Below are positions 17,411-26,184 of a stretch of DNA of 64,000 nt, one piece after another. The notes beneath the pieces were generated by a model. That model was not told the DNA's origin and ran no database searches. It saw only the letters and a program-made list of their open reading frames with translations. The DNA comes from Amycolatopsis australiensis (GTDB lineage: Bacteria > Actinomycetota > Actinomycetes > Mycobacteriales > Pseudonocardiaceae): contig NZ_FPJG01000002.1 of the NCBI RefSeq assembly GCF_900119165.1, positions 41,872 through 105,871 on the forward strand. The letters run 5' to 3'. The translations under genes and the position numbers were made by a program. The stretch's first letter is position 1, and the number at the start of each line of letters is the position of its first letter.

Positions 17411-18754
17411 CTAAGCGACGTGGGCTCGTGCGGCGAGTTCGCGGATGCCGGGCAGGCTAGCGCCGCGGTGGTCGCGCAGGTTCCGGATGAGGTTGCGGGC
17501 GGTCGCGCGGGTGTGGACCTCGCCGGGGGCGCGGAGCTCGGCTTCGCGCAGCGCGTTGTACGCCGGGCCGGGCCGGTCGAGTGCGTGGTGGACGAGGGCC
17601 AGGTCGACGAGGTAGCGCCCTTGGCGTTCGGTGCTGGTGCCGGTGAAGGAACCGGCGGTGCGGGCGTAGTGCAGCGCGGCGGCCGGGTCGCCGAGCACGT
17701 GCAGCGCGGAGACCTGGTGGCTGGTGATGTTCGCGGTGAGCGGGCCGTGCAGCGCCCGATGGTCGGTGAGCCGGGCCGCGGTCCGGCTGGCGTCGGCGAG
17801 GAGGTCGAGGGCCAGGTCCCGGTTGCCCGCGCGCGCAGCGCCGTAGCCGGCGGTGCACATGAGCACGCTGTAGAGCGCGAGATGCTGCGGGGCGGCGCGG
17901 TTGCCGGTGTCGAGGTGCTCGACGGCGGCGAGTACGAGTTCTTGGGCGCGGTCGTGCTGCTTGCCGCGGCGGCAGACCGACGCCTTGACGCGTTCGGCCT
18001 CCGCGAGCAACAGCGGGTCGCTGGTACGGGTCGCGGCCCTGGACGCGCGGTCGGCGCTAATCCATTCGAGCCCGCTGGCAGGCAGCTTGATCAAGGCGCG
18101 GGTGATCAGCGTGTAGACCTCGGCCGCGACGTCGTGTCCGCCACCGGTCGCGGCGCGCGTGGCTTCGGCGGTCCGCGCGAGCGACGGCAGGTCGCGGGCC
18201 AGCGTGAGGTAGTCGGCGCGGTCGAACGCCGCGCGGGCGGCCGTCAGCCTCTGCCGCAGCGCGGCGGTGGTCGCGGGGGCGGCCGGCGCGGATGGCCCGA
18301 GGAGGATGGGCTCGAGGTGGCGGGCCAGTAGGGCGGCCGGGTCCGGCTCGGCGGCGGCGAATCCGGTGTTCGTCGTCAGGCCGGAGCCGAGCAAGCTGGT
18401 GGTGGCCACCAGGAAAGTGCGGCGCCGCATGTGGTCCTCCTCGGCTGGGCTGGTGTTCACCCTAGGAGAGCCGACCGGACGCTGCTGGGAGGCAACGCGG
18501 ACGTGCAGGCCGAATGCTGTGGCGGGCAGATCCAGCAGCTCGGCAAGACGCCGCAGCATCGCCGGATCGCGCGGCCGTCGTCGCGCGCCCTCGAAGCGGC
18601 TGATCATGCTCGGATGACACCCGAACCGGCGGGCCAGCTCGGATTGGCTGAGCCCGGCGCGACGTCGAGCGAGACGGATCACGGCAGCGTGATCCTCCCC
18701 CGCGATCGCGGCGGCAAGAGCTGCATCGTCGGCACGGGTCCATCGGGTTGGCAT
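17411..18754 (-). CDS. XRE-type HTH regulator with TPR-like C-terminus
   Basis: 447 residues from ATG 18754; upstream codons are open but begin in a typical promoter zone. Helix-turn-helix around residues 34-55 (GLSQSELARRFGCHPSMISR). A segment at about 107-125 (MRRRTFLVATTSLLGSG) resembles a twin-arginine motif but is inside a cytoplasmic-type regulator, a layout common in Pseudonocardiaceae regulators. The remaining 300 residues are helical repeats of TPR type. It is divergent from the FAD oxidoreductase cassette with a 188-bp gap and probably controls it. Confidence 0.75.
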   Translation of the reverse strand: MPTRWTRADDAALAAAIAGEDHAAVIRLARRRAGLSQSELARRFGCHPSMISRFEGARRRPRDPAMLRRLAELLDLPATAFGLHVRVASQQRPVGSPRVNTSPAEEDHMRRRTFLVATTSLLGSGLTTNTGFAAAEPDPAALLARHLEPILLGPSAPAAPATTAALRQRLTAARAAFDRADYLTLARDLPSLARTAEATRAATGGGHDVAAEVYTLITRALIKLPASGLEWISADRASRAATRTSDPLLLAEAERVKASVCRRGKQHDRAQELVLAAVEHLDTGNRAAPQHLALYSVLMCTAGYGAARAGNRDLALDLLADASRTAARLTDHRALHGPLTANITSHQVSALHVLGDPAAALHYARTAGSFTGTSTERQGRYLVDLALVHHALDRPGPAYNALREAELRAPGEVHTRATARNLIRNLRDHRGASLPGIRELAARAHVA

Positions 18755-18942
18755 CGGGCGCCTCGATTCCGGGACAACACACCCAGCGTAGCCAGTTAGT
18801 GACGCGTCCGGCGTCGTTGTGCCGCATTGGCACAGCCGTGCCCGGCTGGCACGAACCTCTGCCGCCATCCCCGGCGTAACGGCTTCCCTCGAACTCGCGA
18901 CTCGGGGCGCAGGTCCCCCGTGCGACGGACGGGAGCGGGCAA

Positions 18943-20343
18943 GTGAACATGACGCGATCAGCAGACATCGCGGTGATCGGCGCGGGCATCGTCGGCCTGG
19001 CGTGCGCGCTGGAACTCGCGCAGGCCGGAACCTCGGTCGCGGTGGTCGCGCCGCGAACCGGCGACCACGCCGGCCAGGCCAGCCGCGCGGCCGGAGCGAT
19101 GCTCACGGTGTTCTCCGAGGTGGAAGCCGCGCACCCACAGCAGCGGGTCGAGGTTGAAGTGGCGGAGCGGGTCGCTGCTCGCGCGGGCTACGACGCCTGG
19201 CTGGAACAGGTAGCCGACCTCGCCGGCCGACCGGCCCCGGCACTCACGCCCGGTGTCTGGGTGACCGCCAGCGTCCCGGCCGACCGCGGAGAACTCGCCG
19301 CCATCGCGGCGGCCGCAGCGAACGCCGGGCTGGCCGGGCAGCTGCACTCACCCGGCGATGTGCCCGGCCTGCACTCGAAGTCGGTGTTCGAGGCCCTGTG
19401 GCTGCCGGGGGAAGCAGGAGTCGACGCCGGCGAACTGGTCGCGGCGGCCGCGGCCGCCGCGATGGCCCACCCCCGGATCGCCTGGTTCGACGCTGATGCA
19501 TCCCGCATCACCGACAACGGAACTGATCTGCGGATCGAGGTCACCGACGGCGAGCCGGTCACCGCAGAGCACCTGGTCCTGGCCGCCGGCGTGCAGACCT
19601 CGGCGATCGTGCGCCGCTCCCCCGGCCTCGCCCTGGACCTCCCGCCCGTCTTGGCCGGACGCGGGGTCAGCATGATGCTGCAGGCCGTTCCGGAACGGGT
19701 CGAGTCCCCGATCCGGACCCCGAACCGCGGCTTCGCGTGCGGCGCGCACCTGGTCGCCCGCTCCGACGGGCGGACCTACCTCGGCGCGACGAACCGGCTC
19801 AGCACCCGGCCCGAGCCCGGCCGGCGGGCCAGCGTCGACGAGATCGCCACGCTGCTGCACGACGGCGTTCACGAGCTCAACGCCGGGCTCCGCGACGCCC
19901 AAGTGACCGACGTCCGCGTCGGATACCGGCCGTACACCGTCGACCACCTGCCACTCGTCGGCCGGACCGCGAACCACAAGGTGCTGGTGGCGACCGCGAC
20001 CTACCGGTGTGGAATCCTGCTCGCTCCTCGGGTGGCCACGCTGATCCGCAGCGAACTCGAGCACCCCGGCACCCTCGACGACCATTCGTACTCGCCGCGA
20101 CGGGCCATGCCCGTGCCCGACCTGGCCCAGCTCGTCCACGGCCGCGGTGACGCCTTGGCAGAGTTGCTGTGCCAGCCCGGCGGTCATCTGCCGGGCGGCG
20201 CCGTCGACCAGCTGGGCTCGGTGCTGTGCGCCGCTCTCGTCCACCAGCACGCCGATCCGGCGGTGCGGCGGCTCACCCGCAGCGCGCCCGTCGAAGAAGT
20301 TCTGCCGCTGCTCCTCGACGTCGCCGGGCGGAGCACACGATGA
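18943..20343 (+). CDS. FAD-dependent oxidoreductase (glycine/D-amino-acid oxidase type)
   Basis: 466 residues; GTG 18943 or ATG 18949 both sit after GGGAGCGGG. The FAD Rossmann motif VIGAGIVGLACALELAQAG is at residues 8-26, and the DAO-type C-terminal strand GYRPYTVDHLPLVGRT near 325-340. Such enzymes oxidise amines or amino acids with release of peroxide. A C-terminal extension of about 85 residues (after HPGTLDD) is unusual. It overlaps the next gene by 4 bases, so product channelling with the ACP-acyltransferase fusion is plausible. Confidence 0.75.
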   Translation: MNMTRSADIAVIGAGIVGLACALELAQAGTSVAVVAPRTGDHAGQASRAAGAMLTVFSEVEAAHPQQRVEVEVAERVAARAGYDAWLEQVADLAGRPAPALTPGVWVTASVPADRGELAAIAAAAANAGLAGQLHSPGDVPGLHSKSVFEALWLPGEAGVDAGELVAAAAAAAMAHPRIAWFDADASRITDNGTDLRIEVTDGEPVTAEHLVLAAGVQTSAIVRRSPGLALDLPPVLAGRGVSMMLQAVPERVESPIRTPNRGFACGAHLVARSDGRTYLGATNRLSTRPEPGRRASVDEIATLLHDGVHELNAGLRDAQVTDVRVGYRPYTVDHLPLVGRTANHKVLVATATYRCGILLAPRVATLIRSELEHPGTLDDHSYSPRRAMPVPDLAQLVHGRGDALAELLCQPGGHLPGGAVDQLGSVLCAALVHQHADPAVRRLTRSAPVEEVLPLLLDVAGRSTR

Positions 20344-21236
20344 CGCTGCCCGCCCAGCTGATCGACATGATCACCACCCTGCGCCCGCGTGCCGGCCTGG
20401 CCGTCGCCCTGGCCCCCGACACCGAGCTCGACGCGATCGGGTTCGACTCGCTGGACCGGATCCGGATCGCGGCCGCGCTCGAAGCCGCCTACGGCGTCAC
20501 GATCCCCGACACCGCCCTCGCCGACGTCCGCCGGCTCGGCGACCTCGCCGACCTGGTCGAGCGCCCCGCGCCCACCGAACCGACCACGCTCGTACCGCTG
20601 GAGAAGATCCCTGCTCCCCGGGCGGCACCTGAGCAGCTGCCGGACGCGGTCATCCACCCCACGGCCGAGCTCGGCACCGGCGCTTGCGTCGGCCCCGGCA
20701 GCCGCGTGTGGCGCCGAGTCCTACTCGCAGACGGCGTCCGGGTCGGCAGTCAGTGCACGCTCGGCACCGACGTGCACCTCGGGCCCGGCACTCGCATCGG
20801 CGACCGCGTCAAGATCCAGAACGCCGTGCAGGCCTTCGGGACCACCATCGACGACGAAGTCCTGCTGTGCCCCGGCGTGCTGATCATCGAGGACAGCACG
20901 CCCCGCGCCGTCACCTCCGCTGGGCTCCCTCAGGCTGCTGACGACTGGACACCGCACCCGGTGACCGTCTGCCGGGGCGCCACCGTCGGCGCCGGCGCGA
21001 TCCTGCTCCCCGGCGTCCAGGTGGGCGCACATGCCATGGTTGCCGCCGGGGCCGTCGTCGACCGCGACGTCCCGCCGTACGCACTCGTCGCGGGCAACCC
21101 TCACCGGCAGATCGGTTGGGTCTGCCGGTGCGGAGGCCGGTTGTCCGGTACCGCCTGCGCCCGCTGCGGCGCTCGCTACGAGCACCGTGACACCCCTGCG
21201 GATACGAGGCGTCACCGGAGCCTACGCGGAGAGTGA
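20340..21236 (+). CDS. acyl carrier domain fused to left-handed beta-helix acyltransferase
   Basis: 298 residues from ATG 20340 (ATGA overlap). Residues 1-75 form an acyl carrier protein domain with the phosphopantetheine site in GFDSLDRIRIA. Residues 100-250 show hexapeptide repeats (GTGACVGPGSRVWRR, GDRVKIQNAVQAFG, GAGAILLPGVQVGAHAMVAA) of the LbetaH acyltransferase fold, ending with ALVAGNPHRQIGW and a zinc-ribbon-like CRCG...CARCG tail as in sugar N-acetyltransferases of the WlbB/FdtC type. A carrier domain on such an enzyme is unusual and suggests transfer of a tethered acyl group. Confidence 0.75.
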   Translation: MTLPAQLIDMITTLRPRAGLAVALAPDTELDAIGFDSLDRIRIAAALEAAYGVTIPDTALADVRRLGDLADLVERPAPTEPTTLVPLEKIPAPRAAPEQLPDAVIHPTAELGTGACVGPGSRVWRRVLLADGVRVGSQCTLGTDVHLGPGTRIGDRVKIQNAVQAFGTTIDDEVLLCPGVLIIEDSTPRAVTSAGLPQAADDWTPHPVTVCRGATVGAGAILLPGVQVGAHAMVAAGAVVDRDVPPYALVAGNPHRQIGWVCRCGGRLSGTACARCGARYEHRDTPADTRRHRSLRGE

Positions 21237-21263
21237 TAGAGGGGGCGGGATAGCCTGCCGTGC

Positions 21264-21776
21264 GTGACGACGCCCACCGCGACGCAGCAGCGCTTCTTCG
21301 AGAACTACCCGATGGCCATCCCGTCGGCCGGGGTGCTCTTCTTCGACGATCTCAACCACGAGCGCGTCCTGGTAGTGAAGCCGGCGGGCCGCAAGTGGTG
21401 GGAGATCCCCGGCGGCGTCAACGAAGCACGACGCGGTGAGTCGCCGCTCGCCACCGCCCGCCGCGAGGTCGCCGAAGAACTCGGCCTCGACGTCACCGTC
21501 GGACGCCTGCTCGCCACGGACTCGATCCCCGAAGGCGACGACCACGCCCCCATGCTCGCCTTCGTCTACTACGGCGGCGTTCTCACCCCCGAACAGTATG
21601 CAGCGATCCGCTACGTCGACGGCGAGATCGGCGAGCAGGCGTACGTCGCCCCCGAACAACTCGCCGACCTGATGGTCCCCCGCCTGGCCCGCCGCGTCGC
21701 CGCCTGCGCCCTGCACGCACGCACGGGTAGCCCCGAGCCGCTTTGCCTCGAACACGGCGTCGTCCCCGCCTCCTGA
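21264..21776 (+). CDS. NUDIX hydrolase
   Basis: 170 residues from GTG 21264, 27 bp after the acyltransferase gene. The Nudix box is complete: GGVNEARRGE then SPLATARREVAEELGL, matching GX5EX7REUXEEXGU. It would hydrolyse a nucleoside diphosphate linked to another moiety; substrate unknown. Its position suggests a role in the same small cassette. Confidence 0.85.
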   Translation: MTTPTATQQRFFENYPMAIPSAGVLFFDDLNHERVLVVKPAGRKWWEIPGGVNEARRGESPLATARREVAEELGLDVTVGRLLATDSIPEGDDHAPMLAFVYYGGVLTPEQYAAIRYVDGEIGEQAYVAPEQLADLMVPRLARRVAACALHARTGSPEPLCLEHGVVPAS

Positions 21777-21793
21777 CGGCTCACAACCTGGCC

Positions 21794-21811
21794 GATCCAG
21801 GCTGAATCACC
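21794..21811. repeat. dispersed palindrome copy, after the NUDIX gene
   Basis: GATCCAGGCTGAATCACC, 17 bp past the stop codon, in terminator position. Confidence 0.6.
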
Positions 21812-22300
21812 CGATTGAGCCAGGGCGGGTCCGCGGCCCGCGTCGGCGCAGCGACTCGAAGGCTCGGCGTATAACGGCGTGTACGCCCCGCCGTGTCGCG
21901 AGCGTGAGACCGCAATATGCCTACACCCAGCCCGAGTTCACCCGAACGGTCGAACGTTCCTCTGGCTCGTATCGGCATCCGATGGCGATAGGATGGCGGT
22001 CTACTGTGGACGGTCGATTGACACTTTGCCACCTGCGCTTACTGCATTCAAATCGGACAGGTTGTAATCGAGGGGCAGTAATTTGCCGGTATATAAGGAA
22101 AGTATCTGCTGTTGATCTCTAGTGACTGAAAAATTCGTTGCGGTGTAACGGGTTTTGATGCCTGATCGCAGGAGTTTGGCTATGCTAAGTTCATGTTTCC
22201 GCAGGTAGGCAATCTGAGTCGGCACTGCCAGGCGTGTGCCAAAGCGGCTTGAAGGTGTCATACTTGTGTTGCAGGCTATCCCTGCAACATGCGGAAAGGC
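21812..22300. other. AT-richer intergenic region, no convincing gene
   Basis: From 22000 the base composition drops well below the surroundings. A 17-bp motif CGTATAACGGCGTGTAC (21868) recurs with one change at 26533. A short hairpin GTTGCAGG/CCTGCAAC lies at 22269-22290. An 86-codon minus-strand frame (22001-22261) has codon usage unlike neighbours and is not called. Confidence 0.4.
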
Positions 22301-22329
22301 GGGGTCGGCCGTGGCCAGACCCCGCCTCC
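22301..22329 (-). terminator. terminator of the 55-residue minus-strand gene
   Basis: GGCGGGGTC and its complement GACCCCGCC flank an 11-base loop that itself contains GGCC pairs. It lies 19 bp beyond the TAA stop. Confidence 0.65.
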
Positions 22330-22347
22330 GCTAGCACGCTGGGATGG

Positions 22348-22515
22348 TTAGGTCAAGAGTTCGCGTAGCTCATGGACCAGGTTCGCCAGGGCCACGAGGG
22401 GCGGGGTAGCGACCACTACCACGTCCCTCACCTGGCGACACCATCGTTCCCAGCGGGATCGATCACCTTCGTGATCATCCGGATCGCTCTCGCGATCCTC
22501 GTGCTCGTTGTTCAA
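22348..22515 (-). CDS. 55-residue small protein, possible relative of the one at 14814
   Basis: TTG 22515 is preceded by GGAGAGGAG; no ATG is available. The N-terminal half is Asp/Glu/Arg-rich (MNNEHEDRESDPDDHEGDR), the C-terminal half amphipathic (TPPLVALANLVHELRELLT), recalling PALKVLKALVELIDHLL of the small gene at 14814. Like that gene it is a stand-alone minus-strand unit closed by a strong terminator. Function unknown. Confidence 0.4.
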   Translation of the reverse strand: MNNEHEDRESDPDDHEGDRSRWERWCRQVRDVVVVATPPLVALANLVHELRELLT

Positions 22516-22885
22516 CGAGTCACGCTCCTCTCCTGTCTCCTTCCTCCTCGTCCGTCAGCGCACTGACATCACCAGCAACTCGGTGGATCGCACCGCAGCA
22601 TGCCGGTGCAACTCCAGGATAGGGGCTCCGAGCCCAAGTTGGCGCTCCCTACGGCAGCCGTACACCGCTTTTGCTCAGTTCCGCGGGAATACTGGTACAG
22701 CCATCCGAGCGGCCCTCTCAGCTTCGGGGCGTCTGAGGGATTTCGCTGCGGCCGAACTCTGCAACGGGCGCCTGCATCGGCTCGGACAGCCTGCCGTGCG
22801 TGCCCCACCTCGACGGACACCCGGCGCCCTTTCGGTGCTGGAAGGCCACGCAGGACTCCGACGCGCCGGAGCGGCCGCACGTGCC

Positions 22886-22950
22886 TGATCCAGGCTGAAT
22901 CAGCCAGAAGCAGCTCGTCCGCGTCAGCTCTCCGATCCCGCCTGCATCGC
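22886..22950. repeat. two dispersed palindrome copies
   Basis: TGATCCAGGCTGAATCA at 22886-22902 and GATCCCGCCTGCATCGC at 22934-22950. The second lies at the C-terminal end of the coupling-protein relic. Confidence 0.6.
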
Positions 22951-23031
22951 GGGCCGGACCGGTGACGCCGGTTCGTGCTGGGCCTGCCCGGTCGACTGCT
23001 CGACGACGTCGCGGTAGGCGGTCTCGCACCG
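22924..23031 (-). pseudogene. relic of a TraD-type coupling protein C-terminus
   Basis: The minus strand reads CETAYRDVVEQSTGQAQ, which aligns with YETSYRDVVAQSIAEAQ at the end of the coupling protein encoded at 26991-28739. A stop codon immediately precedes the fragment and the rest of the gene is missing. It continues into a palindrome copy (AMQAGS) before its own TGA. The remaining sequence from 22516 to 23105 shows no gene. Confidence 0.5.
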
Positions 23032-23106
23032 TCAGATGGAGCCACTGACCAAGGCCGTCGATCCAACAGGGCGCTCGGCGACCCGGCGCTGTTCCAGGAG
23101 TATGGG

Positions 23107-23142
23107 AACGGCCCACGACGGGGATGGCCATCGTGGGCCGTT
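23107..23142. terminator. strong hairpin after the substrate-binding protein gene
   Basis: Perfect 12-bp arms AACGGCCCACGA and TCGTGGGCCGTT around a 12-base loop, 17 bp beyond the stop of the minus-strand gene at 23159. Confidence 0.75.
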
Positions 23143-23158
23143 GACTTGGCGGCGCTGG

Positions 23159-24151
23159 TCAGCTGGTGGGCTGGGGGACGATCATCCGGCTGGCGTCGAC
23201 CGCGGACGAGATGATGCCGAGCTGGAGCAAGGTGTCCGGAACGCGCTGGAGGCGGCGGGCGTCGAGTTTCGCGCCGTAGCCCGGGAGTTCCATCAGGGCC
23301 GCGGTGGTCTCGGTGACCTTGGCGTACTTGACGACCAGGCGTTCGACGAGGCCGCGGTCGTTGAGCGCGTCGCGGGTGCCCTTGGCGATCGCCCGCTGGA
23401 ACGCTGCGATGGTCTTGGGGTTGGCCTGAGCCCACTTCGCGGTGGTGGCGTAGCCGGTGAGCGGGAAGTCCTGGGTGCTGCCGGTGCCGCCGACGTCGAC
23501 GATCGGGATGGCGCCGACCGCGTGGGCGGCGTCGGTGACGAACGGCTCCGGCATGTACGCGGCGTCGACCTGGCCCTGCTGCAGCGCGGCGGCCATGTTC
23601 GGCAGCGGCACCGGAACCCACGTGACCTTGGACCTGTCGAGGCCGCGGTCCTGCATCACCGACTGGGTCAGGACGTCGGAGGCCGCGTTTTTGCTGGTGA
23701 TCGCGATCTTCTTGCCGGGCAGGTCTTCGACGTGCTTCACCGGCGAGGTCGGGATCGTGACGATCTTGTTGCTCTTCGGAGTGGCGGTGGTGGCGTCGGC
23801 AACGAGCCGGAAGTCAGCGGCGCCTTCGCTCTGGGCCTTGAACAACAGCGTCCAGGTGGTCAAGGCGAGCTGGGCCTCACCAGCGACGACCTTCGTCATG
23901 GTCTTGGCGCCGGAGTCCGCAACGTCGATCTTGACGTTGAGGCCCTCGGCGGCGAAGTAGCCGGCGTCCTGGGCGGCCCACAACGGCACCAGGTCAACCG
24001 AGCTGATGATGGAAACAGTGAGTGCGGAGGTCTCCAGCTGGCTGCCCGCGACAGCGGCGGGCTTGTCCCCGCCGAGCGCGCTGCAGCTGGAGGTCAGGGC
24101 CAGCGCGGCCGCGAGGGCCGTGGTGAGGGCGGTGCGTTTCGCGTTCCGCAC
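23159..24151 (-). CDS. ABC transporter substrate-binding lipoprotein (NMT1/TauA-like)
   Basis: 330 residues from GTG 24151. A lipoprotein signal is visible (RNAKRTALTTALAAALALTS then SC, lipobox LTSSC). The mature part has the NMT1/SsuA/TauA pattern: LVPLWAAQDAGYFAAEGLNV, a DLPGKKIAIT strand, and DAAYMPEPFV. Such proteins capture nitrate, sulfonates, aromatic compounds or thiamine precursors. No permease or ATPase gene is adjacent, so it must work with a transporter encoded elsewhere or act in sensing. It is last in the minus-strand unit headed by the gene at 25715-26095. Confidence 0.85.
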   Translation of the reverse strand: MRNAKRTALTTALAAALALTSSCSALGGDKPAAVAGSQLETSALTVSIISSVDLVPLWAAQDAGYFAAEGLNVKIDVADSGAKTMTKVVAGEAQLALTTWTLLFKAQSEGAADFRLVADATTATPKSNKIVTIPTSPVKHVEDLPGKKIAITSKNAASDVLTQSVMQDRGLDRSKVTWVPVPLPNMAAALQQGQVDAAYMPEPFVTDAAHAVGAIPIVDVGGTGSTQDFPLTGYATTAKWAQANPKTIAAFQRAIAKGTRDALNDRGLVERLVVKYAKVTETTAALMELPGYGAKLDARRLQRVPDTLLQLGIISSAVDASRMIVPQPTS

Positions 24152-24195
24152 GCGTGTGCTCCTTCGAGGGTGGTGGGAAGGGGGACGAAGGGTGT

Positions 24196-24534
24196 TCAGG
24201 AGGGGCTGCGCAACAGGCTGCGGAAGCCCTCGTGGAAGGCGTCGTCGGTGACGACGAGCAGGCGGGTGCGGGTGTGGACGAGCCAGTCCCCGGCGCCGAG
24301 CGTCAGGTCGGGCTCGGGCTGTCGGGGCTGACGGATGGTCGCGGTGTCGCCGTGGACGGCGATCGTGGTTCCGGCGCTGAGCACCGCTTGAGCGGTGAGC
24401 TGCCCGACCCAGCCGCGGATGACGTCGTCCAACATCTCCGGACCGGCGTTGCGGACGACCTCGACCACCTGCCCGGCCTTGAGATCGTGAGTGTCGTCCG
24501 CGCGGACGACCCGGTAGAGATCGATTGCGGGCAT
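24196..24534 (-). CDS. hypothetical protein (112 aa)
   Basis: ATG 24534 overlaps the MFS stop codon (ATGA), so it is translated with the exporter. The sequence is a mixed alpha/beta small protein (IDLYRVVRADDTHDLKAGQ, then GDWLVHTRTRLLVVTDDAF) without a recognised motif. It may be a small accessory subunit or a degradative enzyme fragment; no evidence decides. Confidence 0.6.
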   Translation of the reverse strand: MPAIDLYRVVRADDTHDLKAGQVVEVVRNAGPEMLDDVIRGWVGQLTAQAVLSAGTTIAVHGDTATIRQPRQPEPDLTLGAGDWLVHTRTRLLVVTDDAFHEGFRSLLRSPS

Positions 24535-25718
24535 CAGGGGACCTCCGGTGAGGTCGGGGCGGCGCGGACGTCGCCGATGGTGGTTCCGGTGAGGGCCTGG
24601 CCGACGAGGGCGACAACGAGCGCGAACAGGGGCCAGGTCCAGGTGCCGGTAGCGGTTTCGAGCAGGCCGATGCCGAGGGCCAGGACGCCGGCGAGGGTGT
24701 AGCCGAGGCCCTGGACGACCGACGACAGCGCGGCGGTGGTGTCGGGGTCGTCGCCGGTGCGGTGGCCCAGGTCGACGAGGGCGAGCGCGAGGGCGCCGAG
24801 GCCGATGCCGAGCAGTCCGGTCCAGAGCCAGGTGACGGTGGCGGGGCTGATCAGCAGGCCGGTGACGCCGGCGATGCTGGCTCCGGCGAATCCCACGGCG
24901 AGCGGGGTGTGCCGGACGCGGCGGGCGAGGTACGGGACCGCGAGGGAGACCGGGACGCCGAGCACCATGACGGCGGCGAAGTGGTACCCGGCCTCGGCTT
25001 GGGTGAGGCCGGCGGTGTGCAGGATCGACGGCAGTCGGCCCATCAGCAGGAACGTCACCGCCGAGAGCAGTCCGAAGTGGATGGTCAGGGTGGCGATGGT
25101 GCCGCGCGGGGTTAGCGCCCTCGGGCTCACGCGCACCGCCGGGGTGGCCCCGGCGGGGGGCGCCAGGTGGCGGCTGCTGCCCTGCCAGACGACGAGGCCG
25201 ATCGCGGCGAGCAGCGCCCAGCTGCCGAGCCCGAGCTGCCACGCCACCCCGGTCGGTGTGAGTAGCGCGCCGATCGCGGATCCGGCGCCGAGGCAGGCGG
25301 TGTAGCAGGCCGCGGAGCCGGGGGTCGCGGTGCGGACGATGACCGGCAGCAGTGCGCCGAGGACCGCGATCGCGAGGCACGCCGCGGTGGTGCCGACGAG
25401 GATCGTCACGTCGCCGGGCAACGTCCGGGCGATCAGCGAGACGGCGAGGACGCCGAGGGAACAGGCGACGACGCCGCGGATCCCGAACCGGGCCCGTAGC
25501 CGCCACGCCGTCCAGGAGCCGACCGCGAAACACCAGGTTGGCAGCGCGACCAGCACGGCGGCCACAGTTGGCGGCAGGCCGGCCGTGGTCTCGAGGTGGG
25601 TGAGCAGCGCTCCCAGGCTGGTGACGGCGGGCCGCAGGTTGAGCGCGAGGACCGCGACCGTGAGGCCGGCGGCGACCGGGCTGAAAACCGCAGCGCGGGA
25701 GACGTGGGCGGTAGTCAC
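24534..25718 (-). CDS. MFS transporter, CynX/NimT-like
   Basis: 394 residues from GTG 25718 (GTGA overlap with the gene before it). About 12 hydrophobic segments alternate with short loops. The opening AVLALNLRPAVTSLGALL matches the start of CynX/NimT-family transporters (NLRPAxxSxGPLL), which export cyanate, nitroimidazole-like or similar small molecules. It sits between two small unknown genes and upstream of the substrate-binding protein, divergent from an XRE regulator. Confidence 0.8.
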   Translation of the reverse strand: MTTAHVSRAAVFSPVAAGLTVAVLALNLRPAVTSLGALLTHLETTAGLPPTVAAVLVALPTWCFAVGSWTAWRLRARFGIRGVVACSLGVLAVSLIARTLPGDVTILVGTTAACLAIAVLGALLPVIVRTATPGSAACYTACLGAGSAIGALLTPTGVAWQLGLGSWALLAAIGLVVWQGSSRHLAPPAGATPAVRVSPRALTPRGTIATLTIHFGLLSAVTFLLMGRLPSILHTAGLTQAEAGYHFAAVMVLGVPVSLAVPYLARRVRHTPLAVGFAGASIAGVTGLLISPATVTWLWTGLLGIGLGALALALVDLGHRTGDDPDTTAALSSVVQGLGYTLAGVLALGIGLLETATGTWTWPLFALVVALVGQALTGTTIGDVRAAPTSPEVP

Positions 25719-26095
25719 CCCACACCGCCGAAGTCGGCCGCCAGGATGCTGGCCAGCCGCGTCCGGGTCGGACACGGCATGGGCCGGGCGCACTCGCGGC
25801 ACCAACCACCCATCGGCGAGTGCGCGTTCCACTCGGCGGAGAAGACCGCGATGAGGGTCCGCAGGGCGCGGGGACCTTCGACAAGGAGGTCGACGAGGTC
25901 GCGTCCGTCGAGGACTGCGACGACACGACCGTGACCGATGAGGTGGACACCGGTGCGCACGTCGACGTCGACGTCGACGTCGGTTTGCGCGGAGTCCGTG
26001 GCAACGGCCAGCGGGCCGCTGCTCTCGGCCCGATTGCTGAGGTCGAGCCAGTGACTCAGCAACGCGGGTGCAACTGCAGGTGGTGAAGGTGTCAC
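25715..26095 (-). CDS. small protein with C-terminal cysteine cluster
   Basis: 126 residues from GTG 26095. No ribosome binding site is visible, and TACATT lies a few bases upstream, so the mRNA may be leaderless. Residues 38-48 contain an alternating Asp/Val run (TDVDVDVDVRTG). The C-terminal WCRECARPMPCPTRT holds three cysteines, a possible metal site. First gene of the operon that includes the MFS transporter. Confidence 0.55.
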   Translation of the reverse strand: MTPSPPAVAPALLSHWLDLSNRAESSGPLAVATDSAQTDVDVDVDVRTGVHLIGHGRVVAVLDGRDLVDLLVEGPRALRTLIAVFSAEWNAHSPMGGWCRECARPMPCPTRTRLASILAADFGGVG

Positions 26096-26184
26096 TCGAA
26101 CGAATGTAGGTTATTTACGACACTTTGGGCAAGATATTCGACATTTCTAAGGGTGATCGCCCGCCCCGGTAAGCTCTCCGGGCG

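Noticed and set aside
22001..22261. 86-codon minus-strand frame in the AT-richer region
   Set aside because: Low GC in third positions, no ribosome binding site, no recognisable domain.
24196..26004. 602-codon minus-strand frame across the MFS and neighbouring genes
   Set aside because: Only its last part is real (a 112-aa gene). The rest is a Pro/Arg-rich shadow of the MFS transporter frame, which has clear membrane helices.
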